From Euphorbia lathyris (taxonomy: Eukaryota > Streptophyta > Magnoliopsida > Malpighiales > Euphorbiaceae): a stretch of DNA of 64,000 nt. This document shows positions 43,222 to 54,316 of this stretch, in pieces. A program made the position numbers and the translations under genes. The stretch is from contig NC_088913.1 in NCBI RefSeq assembly GCF_963576675.1, positions 14,521,001 to 14,585,000 of the forward strand. The letters are read 5' to 3'. A model generated the notes under the pieces. The model ran no database searches. It was not told the origin of the DNA and was given only the letters and a program-made list of their open reading frames with translations. Numbering within the stretch: position 1 is the stretch's first letter; each line of letters opens with the position of its first letter.

Positions 43222-44736
43222 TGTTGAGCGATTTCCGCAAGTGCACGGTATACGCTTGTAGTAATAAAAGATATCGAACCCACAGGGAACGCTTTTTAAC
43301 TAAAACTTTATTTAATTCGGTTTTAATCACGTGTTTAGGTTTAATAAAAGAAATACGTTTAATTGATGGAATTGGTTTTGGTAAATTAGGATTAGATAGA
43401 AGTATTATATCGAGTTTAGAGAACAGTTCTGTCTTGGGATTTTGATTACAAGACAGATACTACCGTAACTGGAATAAATAGAAGGTATAAAACTTATTTT
43501 CATAAAGCAAAGACAGCAACTTTAACTTTGTAAGATTATGGAAATGTAACAATATAGCGATTTATTCAATTAAATGGCTTTGAACCGTAGAAATCCCCCT
43601 GATGTTGAGGTGATTCCTACCTTAATCAAACTAGTATTTTATGTCTGATAAGCCGCGATCAGCGATCATGTCATCCATAAAAACTAAATCTGTCAAGTGT
43701 TCAACAAAGTTCTTATATGAATAAGATGGAATAGAACGTTTTAATAAAAACACCAATTTATCATTTTGAAAATCATTTTGTCAGAACAATATCAAAATAA
43801 CAACAGTAAGAATGTATTGAATAAATAAGTATATCATTAATGAAATGTGAATCTTCACAAGTTAACAGAGAAGTAGAAACTTGGATAGCATTGTAACGAA
43901 AACTTTGAGATCCGGGTCGTCAATCTTTCTCTCAAACTCCGTAGGTGCGTCAAACCTCATGCGCTTCAGCCGTCAATTCTTCTCGCTGGATCTTCGGAAT
44001 AGAGACTGATCTCGTCTACTACCAGAATGAAAACTAAACTAATAATGTTTATAACTAATCTAATAACAACTTGTGTATAGCAAGTTTGTTTACACAGAAA
44101 TGTAATCTAACTTTCTGACTCATTTTTGAGTCAGAAACTCAACATAATAATTTTCTTCTCTAATTTCTCTAACTTTTCCAACCTCCTCAATTCTGAAATG
44201 GATCACTTATTTACAGTTGTTGAAGGGTTGTAATTGATGGGTCGTGTCCGTTGGTGAAGGGTTGCTTTTATCCGAACGAACAGTCGCGTTTTTCCGATTT
44301 AAAACATGTGTTTTGTGTGCAGAAAGGTTCACTGTCGCGACTGAGATTCTGAAAATCTCAGTCGCGACAGGGGGTATAGGGACGAGTGAAAACTTCATTT
44401 TCCTCCCGAGCTGGCTTCCGTAAGTCGCGAATGAGATTATGAAAATCTCAGTCGCGACAGAGAGAATTCTCCCTGTCTCTCGACTGCTTTTCGTCCTCCT
44501 TGAGCGTCCTTCTGACTGTTATGCGTTCTCGGTACGTTTTTTAGGTTTTTTCTCCATTTTAGCTCCGTTTTAGCTCCGTTTTCGCTCCTATTTGGATTTA
44601 ACCAAATAATTAAATACCTTGCATCAAAGAAGTAAATAAAGACGTAAAAGTATTCCAAATGAATATAATTAGCACGATTTCAATGTAAATTTAACATATT
44701 TATGTATGATATTTTAGGTATATTTTGGGCTTAACA
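43222..44736 (-). repeat. 3' LTR of the non-autonomous element
   Basis: 1515 bp, near-identical to 50961-52474 (about 19 substitutions and one single-base indel by eye). Contains two palindromes (44332-44370 perfect; 44424-44458 with one mismatch). Confidence 0.95.
44332..44370. repeat. Perfect 39-bp palindrome in the 3' LTR
   Basis: Two 17-base arms (ctgtcgcgactgagatt / aatctcagtcgcgacag) around the loop ctgaa. The 5' LTR counterpart (52071-52109) has one arm mutation (cattcgcg). A second copy lies at 44424-44458 and at 52162-52196, perfect in the latter. Confidence 0.93.
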
Positions 44737-44738
44737 AA

Positions 44739-44750
44739 CTCCCACACTTA
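44739..44750 (-). other. Polypurine tract
   Basis: The minus strand reads taagtgtgggag immediately before the 3' LTR (positions 44737-44738 intervene). The same 12 bases recur at 46030-46041 inside the element. Confidence 0.7.
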
Positions 44751-46257
44751 AGCTTTTGCTAGTCCCGAGCAAAATTTCACTGAATTTATTTTTTAATCAA
44801 ACTCTTTATAAAATAGAACATATATCCATATATTCCTTTTTGAATTAGTTAAACCGAAAGATAAACTTTTCATGGTAAATTTATACGCAAAGTATCAAAC
44901 TAGCTAGTGTAAAAGAGATATATTACTCGTCTTGTATTTCAATTTTTATATTGAAGTATTCGAGACGGTGTAAGCACGCATGTTTTTGAATCTTTCGTCT
45001 CAATGCATTTCTAAGCACAAAATTTCCTTTCCCAAACCTAAACTATTACAAATATGGATTCATTAAGGACTTAGGTTTAATATATTTGCTTAGTTACGCC
45101 CAAGATAAGGGTGGTCTCGATCGTAACTTTATACGCATTTATTGCTTTCGTGTTCGTTTAAGAGGTACCGACCATGCCATGGGTGGACGTAATCGTTACT
45201 TAAAACTTTAAACACGTTTAATTTTTGCTTTAATTTCGAACGTTCCTTTCATACCTCGACCGTGATAAGGGTGGTCGCAATCGTGGCCAAAAGTAAACGG
45301 TACTTAATGTTCTTCCCTTTCATACCTCGATTGTGATAAGGTTGGTCTCAATCGTGGCCAAAAGTTAAGAATATGACTACTTGATTAAATTAACATGAAA
45401 ATAAAATTGGGAAAGAAAAAAAAAATAGCACATTCATCCTATATTGACTTGAAATTCAACATGTATTATGGCTAAAGTTTCCTTAAAAACTTCAATTGGT
45501 TTTAATGTAAGACGAAAAATAATATCGAGCTAAAAAGCTAAAGTTGTTAGTTCGATTTATGCCTATAAACCTAATTGAAAATTGAAAATAAGATTTATAT
45601 TTATCATGAATTCATGATATAAAATAGAGATTTGAAACTAAAGAAATTTTACTTATATACATTTACTCGAGACGTTTTTTGATAAAATCGTGTCGGAGAC
45701 TTGTAAAAAAATTTGTAAAAATATAGCCCGTATAGAAATATTATTTCTACCAATAATGATAGCCTTAAAATATGCTTAACATTATTTTGAAAGTTGATTT
45801 GTTTGAAAACATATGAAATCAAAAATATATGTTTATGAAAAATAGCTATTATTTTTGAAAAGTGTTGCACATTATATGAAAATGTTGCATTTCTTGTTTG
45901 AAAATGTTGCATATTATATTTTACTTAAACTTGAGTAACAATATGCATTTATACTTTAAATAAATAGCATTCATTTGCATTCGTTGCATTCATTCGTACT
46001 TAAAATTAAAAATGAATATGAAATATCTCCTCCCACACTTAATTTGGACCATGTCCTCATTGGTGCAAAAAGCGATAAAACACAAAAAATAGTACGAAAT
46101 AAACCATACGAATTAGAATTGAAAAATATAGGACAAAAACATTCAAACAGAATAATAAATATAAGTGTACCAAACATAATGAAAAATATTGTACCAAATT
46201 GAACAAGACATAATAATAATAACGAAAATGAGTTAAAGATGGAAAGGATAAAACCTA

Positions 46258-47521
46258 TCAAGGCGAACTCGGTGGAGAAGGCGTAGTCTCAACTCCTTGG
46301 CGTCGGAAGAAAGAGAGCAACCGGCGACGAGTAGATTTGTGCTCACGTCTCAATTTAGTGATATTGGCATCCACTGTGTTTATCCTCGAACTCATTTCGG
46401 TATTGTTAGCAACAACTTCATCTAACTGCAAATTCATGTGACGGTTATGCTCGTTCATTTGTGTCAAAACACGTTGCCATCCAACTTGTTCTTCTTCATT
46501 TGGTTCCACATTTGCTTGCTCGGTGGCATTAACATCAACATTCTCTTCCTCCTCTTCCTCTTCATATTCCTCTTCATCTTCCTCATCATCATCTTGGGCA
46601 CCCAAACCTTGAGAACCCGAGGCTTCACTACTCATGGTAGCAAAAACACGTCTTGTGCGATCCTCATATGATATAAAGGCGGGGGGGGGGGGGTCCTAAT
46701 TTCTTCAATAAATTGGCCATTTGAAGTGCCGTGAGATCCAATGAAGGTAAACCAACATGAGGCATATTTTGATAATCCGCTAATTCACCTCGAGCGCCCA
46801 AAACAATGCCGGTAATTAAATTACCCATAGGCACTTGCTTATTGCGGGACTTGGAAGCTCGAACTAAATTAGTAAATATCATCTCGATACTATCAATGGT
46901 TAAACCCTTAAAAATACTATCCAACACAAACAAATCACGAACTTGCACCTTTGAACTTTCAACCCGACCAAATAAGGAAAATGATAAAACCTGTGAAAGA
47001 AAAAGATACAATCGTCCTTAAGTAGCTTACTAGATGTATTCTTTGGATTAAAAACATCTAAACCGGTTAAAGTATTCCAAACCGTGTGTGAATCAAAAGG
47101 CTTTGGCTTGGAATAAAAATTCCGAGTAGGAAAACCAAACCAACGGTTCATGGCCTCATACCCAACATCATAACGGACTCCATAATTCCGAAAAGAGATA
47201 ACTCTTTTCTTCTTGTCATAGGTTAGAGTAACCAAAAACTCAATAATATCCGATTTAAGACTAGGAAAACGCATACTAGCAAATCGTTTCCAACCAAGAA
47301 CGGTAAGAAATTCATCAATACGCTCGGTAAAAAGAAAGTGTGTTTACCATGTCGGTGTCAAGAAAAAGCATGTCGACGAACTCTATTTGGATATTAGAAA
47401 ATCGGCGATACTTGCGTCCTTTGGCTTCCGTAGTAATATCGAACGGTGCTCCATATTGAACCCGTAATCTAGTGATCTCGGTGGCTTTAGCTTTGTTTGC
47501 AACGGTCTTTTGTCTTGACAT
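46258..47521 (-). pseudogene. Accessory ORF copy A (Athila ORF1-like, acidic C-terminus)
   Basis: ATG at 47521 (MSRQKTVANKAKATEITRLR). At least three frameshifts break it, near 47340, 47000 and in a 13-base G run at 46681-46693. Joined by homology, the blocks are EFLTVLGWKRFASMRFPSL, VGYEAMNRWFGFPTR, LFGRVESSKVQVRDLFVLDS and GNLITGIVLGARGELADY. A proline stretch follows, then an acidic region (DDDEEDEEEYEEEEEEENVD) and a probable coiled-coil tail (residues MNEHNRHMNLQLDEVVANN onward). It recalls the ORF1 accessory protein of Athila-type gypsy elements, whose function is unknown. It has no zinc knuckle or enzyme motif. The last frame (46635-46258, 125 residues) is open from its own ATG. Confidence 0.65.
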
Positions 47522-47811
47522 ATTTTGTAGTGAAAGGTGAATGAGATGAAAATATGAAAGGATGAAAGGAAGAGTAAAAGATAATGGTGGTGATTTAGGG
47601 AAGAAGAATATGAATAGGGTAAAGATTTATGGGGAAGATGAGTGAATCTTGGTATGGGGAAGCGAAAAGATGATTGATTGGTGTAAAAAGAGGTGATTTA
47701 AATAGGTGTAAGTAATAGGTATTGATTAGGATAGGTGAATAGGTAATGAATTAGAGTAGAAATAGGATAAATTGAAAAAAAACCAGCCAAATCCCGTCAC
47801 AGCAGCCGAAA

Positions 47812-47935
47812 GTCGCGACTGAGATTTTCAAAATCTCAGTCGCGATAGCAAGCTTGCAAAGGGGGCGAAATTTTCCTGAAAATTGCTCTTTTGCTGTCTC
47901 AACTGAGATTTCAGAATCTCAACCGAGATTCTGAA
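47812..47935. repeat. Palindrome cluster upstream of ORF copy A
   Basis: A perfect palindrome at 47813-47845 (tcgcgactgagattt / aaatctcagtcgcga) is followed at 47898-47935 by tcaactgagatttcagaatc and tcaaccgagattctga, related but with AA/AC in place of the CGCG core. Confidence 0.85.
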
Positions 47936-48315
47936 ATTTCTGGGTAAAAATTGGATATTTTTGACAATTCGAACATGACTAATTCAATTCCTCTTGTAAT
48001 TAAGTGACATTAATGCAAATTTTAATTCCTGAAACTGAGATAAACAAAACTGAAACATTAAATTAAAGGAAAACCAAAGGTTGTTCCTTAATTAAAAGAA
48101 ATTAATGAAATAATTAATTCACTTTATGAATCATAATGACCTATTAATTACTTATCAAACATATGTACACAAAAACAGAAATAAATCTATATACATGAAC
48201 ATCAAACATATGTACAGAATTACAATCAAACATTATAAATTTAAACAGTATCCCTATGAATTAGAATATGTTTTATGCTGGCCCTTTCTAATTGTTATTG
48301 AACAAAAACTTCTCT

Positions 48316-49177
48316 TTATGTGAGAGAAAGAAACTGTGGACCGACACAAAAAACTCGTTTTACGATTCCCTCACTTTCCAAGAACTCGTAATCAAGTATG
48401 GGAAAAGTCTCTTTATTAGTCCAAGGGATAGAAACTGATCCTTTGGTTCCTAGGATTATTCCACATATAATATTTCCAAACCCTATTGTCCGATTCGTCG
48501 AACGGGAAGCGGCAACTAATCCCTCCATCAAAATCTTTGAGGAATTAACTATGTTGCCTTAGAAAATATCATCCAGCACATATAAATCGATATCCTGGAC
48601 GACACTGCTTCTGACTCGACCAAATAATCTATGACAGAGAAATTTATGAAAAACAACATGAAGTTAGAATTTATTGGTTTGTTGTAGGAAAGACTTGGAT
48701 TGAGTCTCCAAAATCCCGTCAACATTCTCCCGATATCAGTATAAGTCATATCTCTGCCAGGATAATGTGGAGTGGTGTCCCGTGGTGGAAAACCAACCCA
48801 AGTATGAAGTTCAGGATATCCAAAAGTGAATATCTTCCCTTCACAACGAAAACTGAGACGAACACGCCTCTTATTGACGAACCGAATAGTAGACAAAAAC
48901 TCTAATACCCAGTTTCCAATAATAGGAAACTTCATTGATGCAAACTTGGCCCATCCTAAGTTTGTCAGATAGCGATTTATGTCATCGCTTGTCCCGAGTT
49001 CTTCGTTCAGGAACTCATATACAGCATTCCACAAAACTGTGCATATCTAAACTATAAATAACGTTTCCCCTCATCATGATTGTAGATTGGAAACCATGCT
49101 CCATAGCGTGAAGAAATGTCAACACGCTTGCTATGAGCAGAAGTGTGTTTTCGAACATTTTTCAAAGACTTAGTCAT
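48316..49177 (-). pseudogene. Accessory ORF copy B (diverged duplicate)
   Basis: ATG at 49177 (MTKSLKNVRKHTSAHSKRVD) runs to a stop after about 42 residues; the homology continues in other frames. Matches to copy A: RYLTNLGWAKFASMKFPII, FGYPELHTWVGFPPR, HRLFGRV-SS-VQ-DLYVLDDIF and FGNIICGIILGTKGSVSIP. Identity is roughly 40%, so the duplication is much older than the insertion. The acidic/coiled-coil tail is absent. Confidence 0.6.
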
Positions 49178-49427
49178 GTCTGTGAGAGAGAAGAAAATGA
49201 TGTCTGTAGGATTAAGAATTAGAGAAAGAAATTCAGGAAGATAAAATGAAAATGGAATAAGTCTGATCCTACAGGAATATATAAGACATTTAAGTGGAAA
49301 GTTGTGTCTGTTAAAAAGAAAAGATGCAAAAAGTGATACTTCTTCGAATCAACTGACAGAAATTTTAAAAATCAGATGGCTGTAATCCCTTACAGTTATT
49401 TCAAATTGGAAAAGACAGAAAATCTCA

Positions 49428-49496
49428 ACCGAGATTTTCGGAATCTCAACTGAGATTTCCAAAGCCTGAAACATGGAAAATCTCAACTGAGATTTC
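49428..49496. repeat. Palindrome cluster upstream of ORF copy B
   Basis: aatctcaaccgagatt, aatctcaactgagatt and aaatctcaactgagattt follow one another. Same motif family as the LTR palindromes without the CGCG core, about 250 bp upstream of the ORF start, a position like that of the cluster before copy A. Confidence 0.8.
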
Positions 49497-50936
49497 TGCA
49501 TATTTAATTTCTCAATAATTCTAACACTTAAATGAAATCATTTTCAAAACATGACTAGATTAAAATTTTAAAATCATGAACATAAGATAAGAAAAACTAA
49601 AAATTAAAAATATGAAAACTAAATAAATTAATTTTCATAGAACAAAAGACATCTTATTGAAAATTATGCGTGTCATGGTCGAGAAATTGGAATATCGATC
49701 GCGACACATCTTGCCCATTGGCAAGGAATGCTTTGCATTGGTCCTCCCTAGTTCTATAGAGAATTTTAAAATCTCAATTGAGAATTAAAAATTCTCAGTA
49801 AGTTCAGAAATTTATAAAACGTCAAATAAAAATCACTGTAGATATTTGTTTAAAAATCTCTATACAATCAGAAACTTAAATTATGTGTGATTTTAATTCA
49901 ATTGAGATTTCTTTAAATCTAAAGACACTTTCCTCATTAAGTACAAATATTTAAGATACATAGCATATTTTCAATATCTTTCAATGATAACAAAATTTTT
50001 ATTTCTAATCTAACCATTATTACTAAACTAAAAATGAATATATAACTTTAACTAAAAATGAAAATGTAAAGATTAAAATACAAAAATTAAAAACAACTAA
50101 AAAAAATGTGATAAACCTCAAGAATTCTCAAGGAGAATCAAAATTATGGACAAAATTAATTACCTGGACCGATTTAAAATAATGGTCCTGTCCATTCTAA
50201 CTTACCTGGAATAAGATGTTTTTTTTTATGTTTTCTACGTTTTCTCAATTTAAGGATCTACTGATTTCGATTAAATGCCCGAACCTCTGGTTCTGCGCAT
50301 GAACAAGAACTACGTGCATGAACTGAAACTGTTGAAACTATGGTAAAAATTGACAATTTCTTCCTAGGGGATAAGATAATTTCAAGGACTGTATTCCTCA
50401 TTCCTACTTTCTAATATATCTGTCTGAGAAAAGTTGATCGGCTATTTCTTGGAGAGATAAATGTAGGTGTTTAAAGAAATGATATTATAAAAGAAGAAAT
50501 TATATGGGTGTAATGTAGGATTTGAATAATTTGTTTACAAAGAGAAATGATGTTTTGGTGAAGGGTTAGTGTATAGAAAAGAGGTAAATGTGTTTGGGAA
50601 AAGGTAAATTTTCTGGAAAAATCGTCTGTCACGTCTGACATCCTGTTTTATAAAATTTTCTTTTCCTTCTGATGTATCTTCTGGCCAAATTTCTTTTCTG
50701 TAGACTCCTTCTGTGAATTTATATTGATGATCAAATCTCCAGTTTATCTTTTGAGAAACTTGGATTTTTTTTTATCTGCAAACATCTAATTGCAAACGTT
50801 AAATAACAACGAGGATTTAGTCCTAGCGACCATCCTCAAAAATAAAAAAAACTATAAAATAAATAAATACATATATTATAAACCAAGGTTCGGAATAAAA
50901 CACGAAAAATATAAATTTTTGTTAAAAATTTGGCGT

Positions 50937-50954
50937 TCCCCGGCAACGGCGCCA
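50937..50954 (-). other. Primer-binding site, tRNA-Asp type
   Basis: The minus strand reads TGGCGCCGTTGCCGGGGA, complementary to the 3' end of plant tRNA-Asp, six bases inside the 5' LTR. This primer is used by Athila and several other plant gypsy lineages. Confidence 0.85.
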
Positions 50955-50960
50955 AAAACT

Positions 50961-52474
50961 TGTTGAGCGATTTCCGCAAGTGCACGGTATACGCTTGTAG
51001 TAATAAAAGATATCGAACCCACAGGGAACGCTTTTTAACTAAAACTTTATTTAATTCGGTTTTAATCACGTGTTTAGGTTTAATAAAAGAAATACGTTTA
51101 ATTGATGGAATTGGTTTTGGTAAATTAGGTTTAGATAGAAGTATTATATCGAGTTTAGAGAACAGTTCTGTCTTGGGATTTTGATTACAAGACAGATACT
51201 ACCGTAACTGGAATAAATAGAAGGTATAAAACTTATTTTCATAAAGCAAAGAAAGCAACTTTAACTTTGTAAGATTATGGACATGTAACAATATATCGAT
51301 TTATTCAATTAAATGGCTTTGAACCGTAGAAATCCCTCTGATATTGAGGTGATTCCTACCTTAATCAAACTAGTATTTTATGTCTGATAAGCCGCGATCA
51401 GCGATCATGTCATCCATAAAAACTAAATCTGTCAAGTGTTCAACAAAGTTCTTATATGAATAAGATGGAATAGAACGTTTTAATAAAAACACCAATTTAT
51501 CATTTTGAAAATCATTTTGTCAGAACAATATCAAAATAACAACAGTAAGAATGTATTGAATAAATAAGTATATCATTAATGAAATGTGAATCTTCACAAG
51601 TTAACAGAGAAGTAGAAACTTGGATAGCATTGTAACGAAAACTTTGAGATCCGGGTCGTCAATCTTTCTCTCAAACTCCGTAGGTGCGTCAAACCTCATG
51701 CGCTTCAGCCGTCAATTCTTCTCGCTGGATCTTCGGAATAGAGACTGATCTCGTCTACTACCAGAATGAAAACTAAACTAATAATGTTTATAACTAATCT
51801 AATAACAACTTGTGTATAGCAAGTTTGTTTACACAGAAATGTAATCTAACTTTCTGACTCATTTTTGAGTCAGAAACTCAACATAATAACTTTCTTCTCT
51901 AATTTCTCTAACTTTTCCAACCTCCTCAATTCTGAAATGGTTCACTTATTTATAGTTGTTGAAGGGTTGTAATTGATGGGTTGTGTCCGTTGGTGAAGGG
52001 TTGCTTTTATCCGAACGAACAGTCGCGTTTTTCCGATTTAAAACATGTGTTTTGTGTGCAGAAAGGTTCGCTGTCGCGACTGAGATTCTGAAAATCTCAT
52101 TCGCGACAGGGGTATAGGGACGAGTGAAAACTTCGTTTTCTTCCCGAGCTGGCTTCCGTAAGTCGCGACTGAGATTATGAAAATCTCAGTCGCGACAGAG
52201 AGAATTCTCCCTGTCTCTCGACTGCTTTTCGTCCTCCTTGAGCGTCCTTCTGACTGTTATGCGTTCTCGGTACGTTTTTTAGGTTTTTCCTCCATTTTAG
52301 CTCCGTTTTAGCTCCGTTTTCGCTCCTATTTGGATTTAACCAAATAATTAAGTACCTTGCATCAAAGAAGTAAATAAAGACGTAAAAGTATTCCAAATGA
52401 ATATAATTAGCACGATTTCAATGTAAATTTAACGTATTTATATATGATATTTTAGGTATATTTTGGGCTTAACA
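50961..52474 (-). repeat. 5' LTR of the non-autonomous element
   Basis: 1514 bp, partner of 43222-44736. Palindromes at 52071-52109 and 52162-52196. The element's promoter is expected here but no TATA box was assigned. Confidence 0.95.
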
Positions 52475-52719
52475 TTAATAGTCTAAAATTTATAATTAAC
52501 TAATATATTTATTTGCAAATGATCGTTATTTCCAATTAATTAATAATGGTTTCGTGCTATTTTTATAAATTTCAAACTTATCTAATGTGAGCTTTAGAGG
52601 TTCTGAACCGGACCGAAAAATACTGTTATTTTATGTTTAGATATTGATATAATAAAATAGAGAGTGAGTACTTAATTATGTAGTTCAAAACTTGACGTTG
52701 GTGCTGGACTAGAACTGAA

Positions 52720-52935
52720 AAATTAGATAAAAAGAATGTAGTATTGATAAAGGATAAAAAAAGTAAAAAGAATTTTAATCCAATTAGGAAACCAAAACTC
52801 TAAATACTAGAGCACAGAAATAGGTAAAAAGAATTTGTAATTAAAGAATGAAATAAGTGTTCCAGCCATGTTCAATTAGAATTAGGAAAGTAAGAAAGGA
52901 AAAAAACAGAGAGCCACGTCAGAAGAAACATACTT
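52720..52935 (+). promoter_or_regulatory. Diverged promoter module of the small acidic-protein family
   Basis: Contains ttttaatccaattaggaaac, attagaattaggaaagtaag and agagccacgtcagaagaaac, as in the modules at 42.67 and 53.03 kb. It precedes the second module directly and has no coding exon of its own. Confidence 0.5.
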
Positions 52936-53029
52936 CACAAGTAAAATTTTACCATTTTAAACGTTAGGGGTATTTTTGAAAAACATAGATTGGTTTTGCA
53001 TTAAAATTGTTCCTGGCCCTGTAAACGTT

Positions 53030-53222
53030 AGTTGGAATTGGGCTTGCATTAAAAGGTTGGAATTGCGAGAAATAGGAATAGAATTAGGAAAAACAGAAAT
53101 TCTAATCCAATTAGGAAACCTATTAGGATTTACTTATAAATAGAGATACTTCAGATTCAGAAAGTAACAAAGGAAAAAGAGAGACCCAAGATACGCATAA
53201 GAAGAGACATTCAAGTATTTTT
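53030..53222 (+). promoter_or_regulatory. Promoter and leader of copy 2
   Basis: gaatagaattaggaaaaac and aattctaatccaattaggaa are followed by a TATA box (cttataaatagag, about 53133-53145) and an exon-1 leader to the donor tatttttacc|gtaaag near 53223. Confidence 0.6.
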
Positions 53223-53274
53223 ACCGTAAAGCTAATATAATTTCATAATCTCTCATTTATAGTATAGAATAGGT

Positions 53275-53389
53275 CAGGAATTTTTACATGCACCTTAATG
53301 AGTAAGTGAATTTTCTCATTCACCGTTAGATCTAGGCTTATTAAAATCCTAAGGTGATGCTTAGATTTAATAAGCCTAGATCTAACGGT
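53275..53389. mobile_element. Small hairpin MITE in the 5' UTR intron of copy 2
   Basis: A 115-bp insertion flanked by perfect 8-bp repeats GAATAGGT (53267-53274, 53390-53397). The empty site is visible in the paralogous intron (agaataggttctctgg, near 42910-42926). It contains perfect 28-base inverted arms (attcaccgttagatctagg... and its complement) around a 20-base loop. The 8-bp TSD suggests a hAT-type origin. Confidence 0.82.
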
Positions 53390-53635
53390 GAATAGGTTCT
53401 CTTAATAGTGTTCATAATCTTTAATTACGATATATTATTCACATCTTAATTTGTCTTGTAATTTTAATAATATATACTAATAAATATTAAGTTATGACCC
53501 AAATTTCATTAATTAATTCTCGGTTTTGGTTTTCTTTTGAATATCCAACAAACTCTCTATTTTTATAAACATCTGTGTATTCTTTTGAATATTCTTCTCT
53601 ATTATTTTTATACTTTCTTATTTATTTATGAGTTA

Positions 53636-54177
53636 AGGTGCAAAAATACCCCTAACGTTTTGGGTCAGGTGCAATTTTATCCTTAACGTCTAAAATGGTA
53701 CAATTTTACCCCTAAAGTTTGTAATCAAGAGCAATTTTACCCCTAAGGTTAATAATTTGGTTCAATTTCAGACATTATTATAAAACACATACATTTTTGT
53801 TCTTTATTTTGCACCAATTGCATATCAATTCATTCTAAAAAAAGATTTCATGTTTTTTGTAATTTAATTATAGAATTGGATATTAATATTTATAAATTCG
53901 GTGAATTTTTTGAATTTTTTTTTTGTCTAATTCGTACAAAAAAACAGTATATTTTTCACATCCCAACATATGTTTCTGATTTGTTACTGATAAAATGACA
54001 CGTGTGTGAAGTGTAGATGACAAGATTCATGACTAAGAAGACATTTTGATGAATTATTTATCAAATTGACTAAATTTATCAACGTTAGGAGTAAAATTGC
54101 TCTTGGTTACAAGCGTTAGGGGTAAAACTGCACCATTTTAAACGTTAGGGGTAAAATTGCTCCTGACCCAAAACGTT
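53636..54177. mobile_element. Long-TIR element in the 5' UTR intron of copy 2
   Basis: The left arm starts aggtgcaaaaatacccctaa and the right arm ends gctcctgacccaaaacgtta. Inverted arms of about 150 bp, same family as 32231-32802. ttatttatt on both sides may be a TSD. The start of the open frame that enters copy 2 from 54157 lies in this element and is not a real start. Confidence 0.68.
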
Positions 54178-54316
54178 ATTTATTTATTTCAATCTCATAT
54201 GCCCTTATTTCGTATTGCTATTTGTTTTATTTTAATCTCATCATTTATATATTTATGTTTTCAGTATATATTTCCATTATTAATTAAACTACATTTTCAT
54301 AAACTAATCATTGCAG

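Larger units (their letters stand above)
43222..52474 (-). mobile_element. Complete non-autonomous gypsy-type LTR retrotransposon
   Basis: Two LTRs (43222-44736 and 50961-52474) start TGTTAAGCCC and end GCTCAACA on the minus strand. 5-bp TSDs TTAAT stand at 43217-43221 and 52475-52479. A tRNA-Asp primer site lies beside the right (5') LTR and a polypurine tract beside the left (3') LTR. The 6.2-kb interior has no protease, reverse transcriptase, RNase H or integrase motif that I can find, only two diverged copies of an Athila-ORF1-like frame. The element must have been moved by enzymes from another element. The LTRs differ at about 20 positions in 1515, indicating a young insertion. Confidence 0.93.

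Noticed and set aside
46681..46693. G run as a biological frameshift site
   Set aside because: Programmed frameshifting cannot be argued from a 13-base homopolymer, which is also a common sequencing-error site; other frameshifts in the same ORF point to decay.
54157..54316. ATG-proximal extension of the copy-2 frame
   Set aside because: This part lies in a long-TIR transposon and in the 5' UTR intron before the acceptor at 54316.
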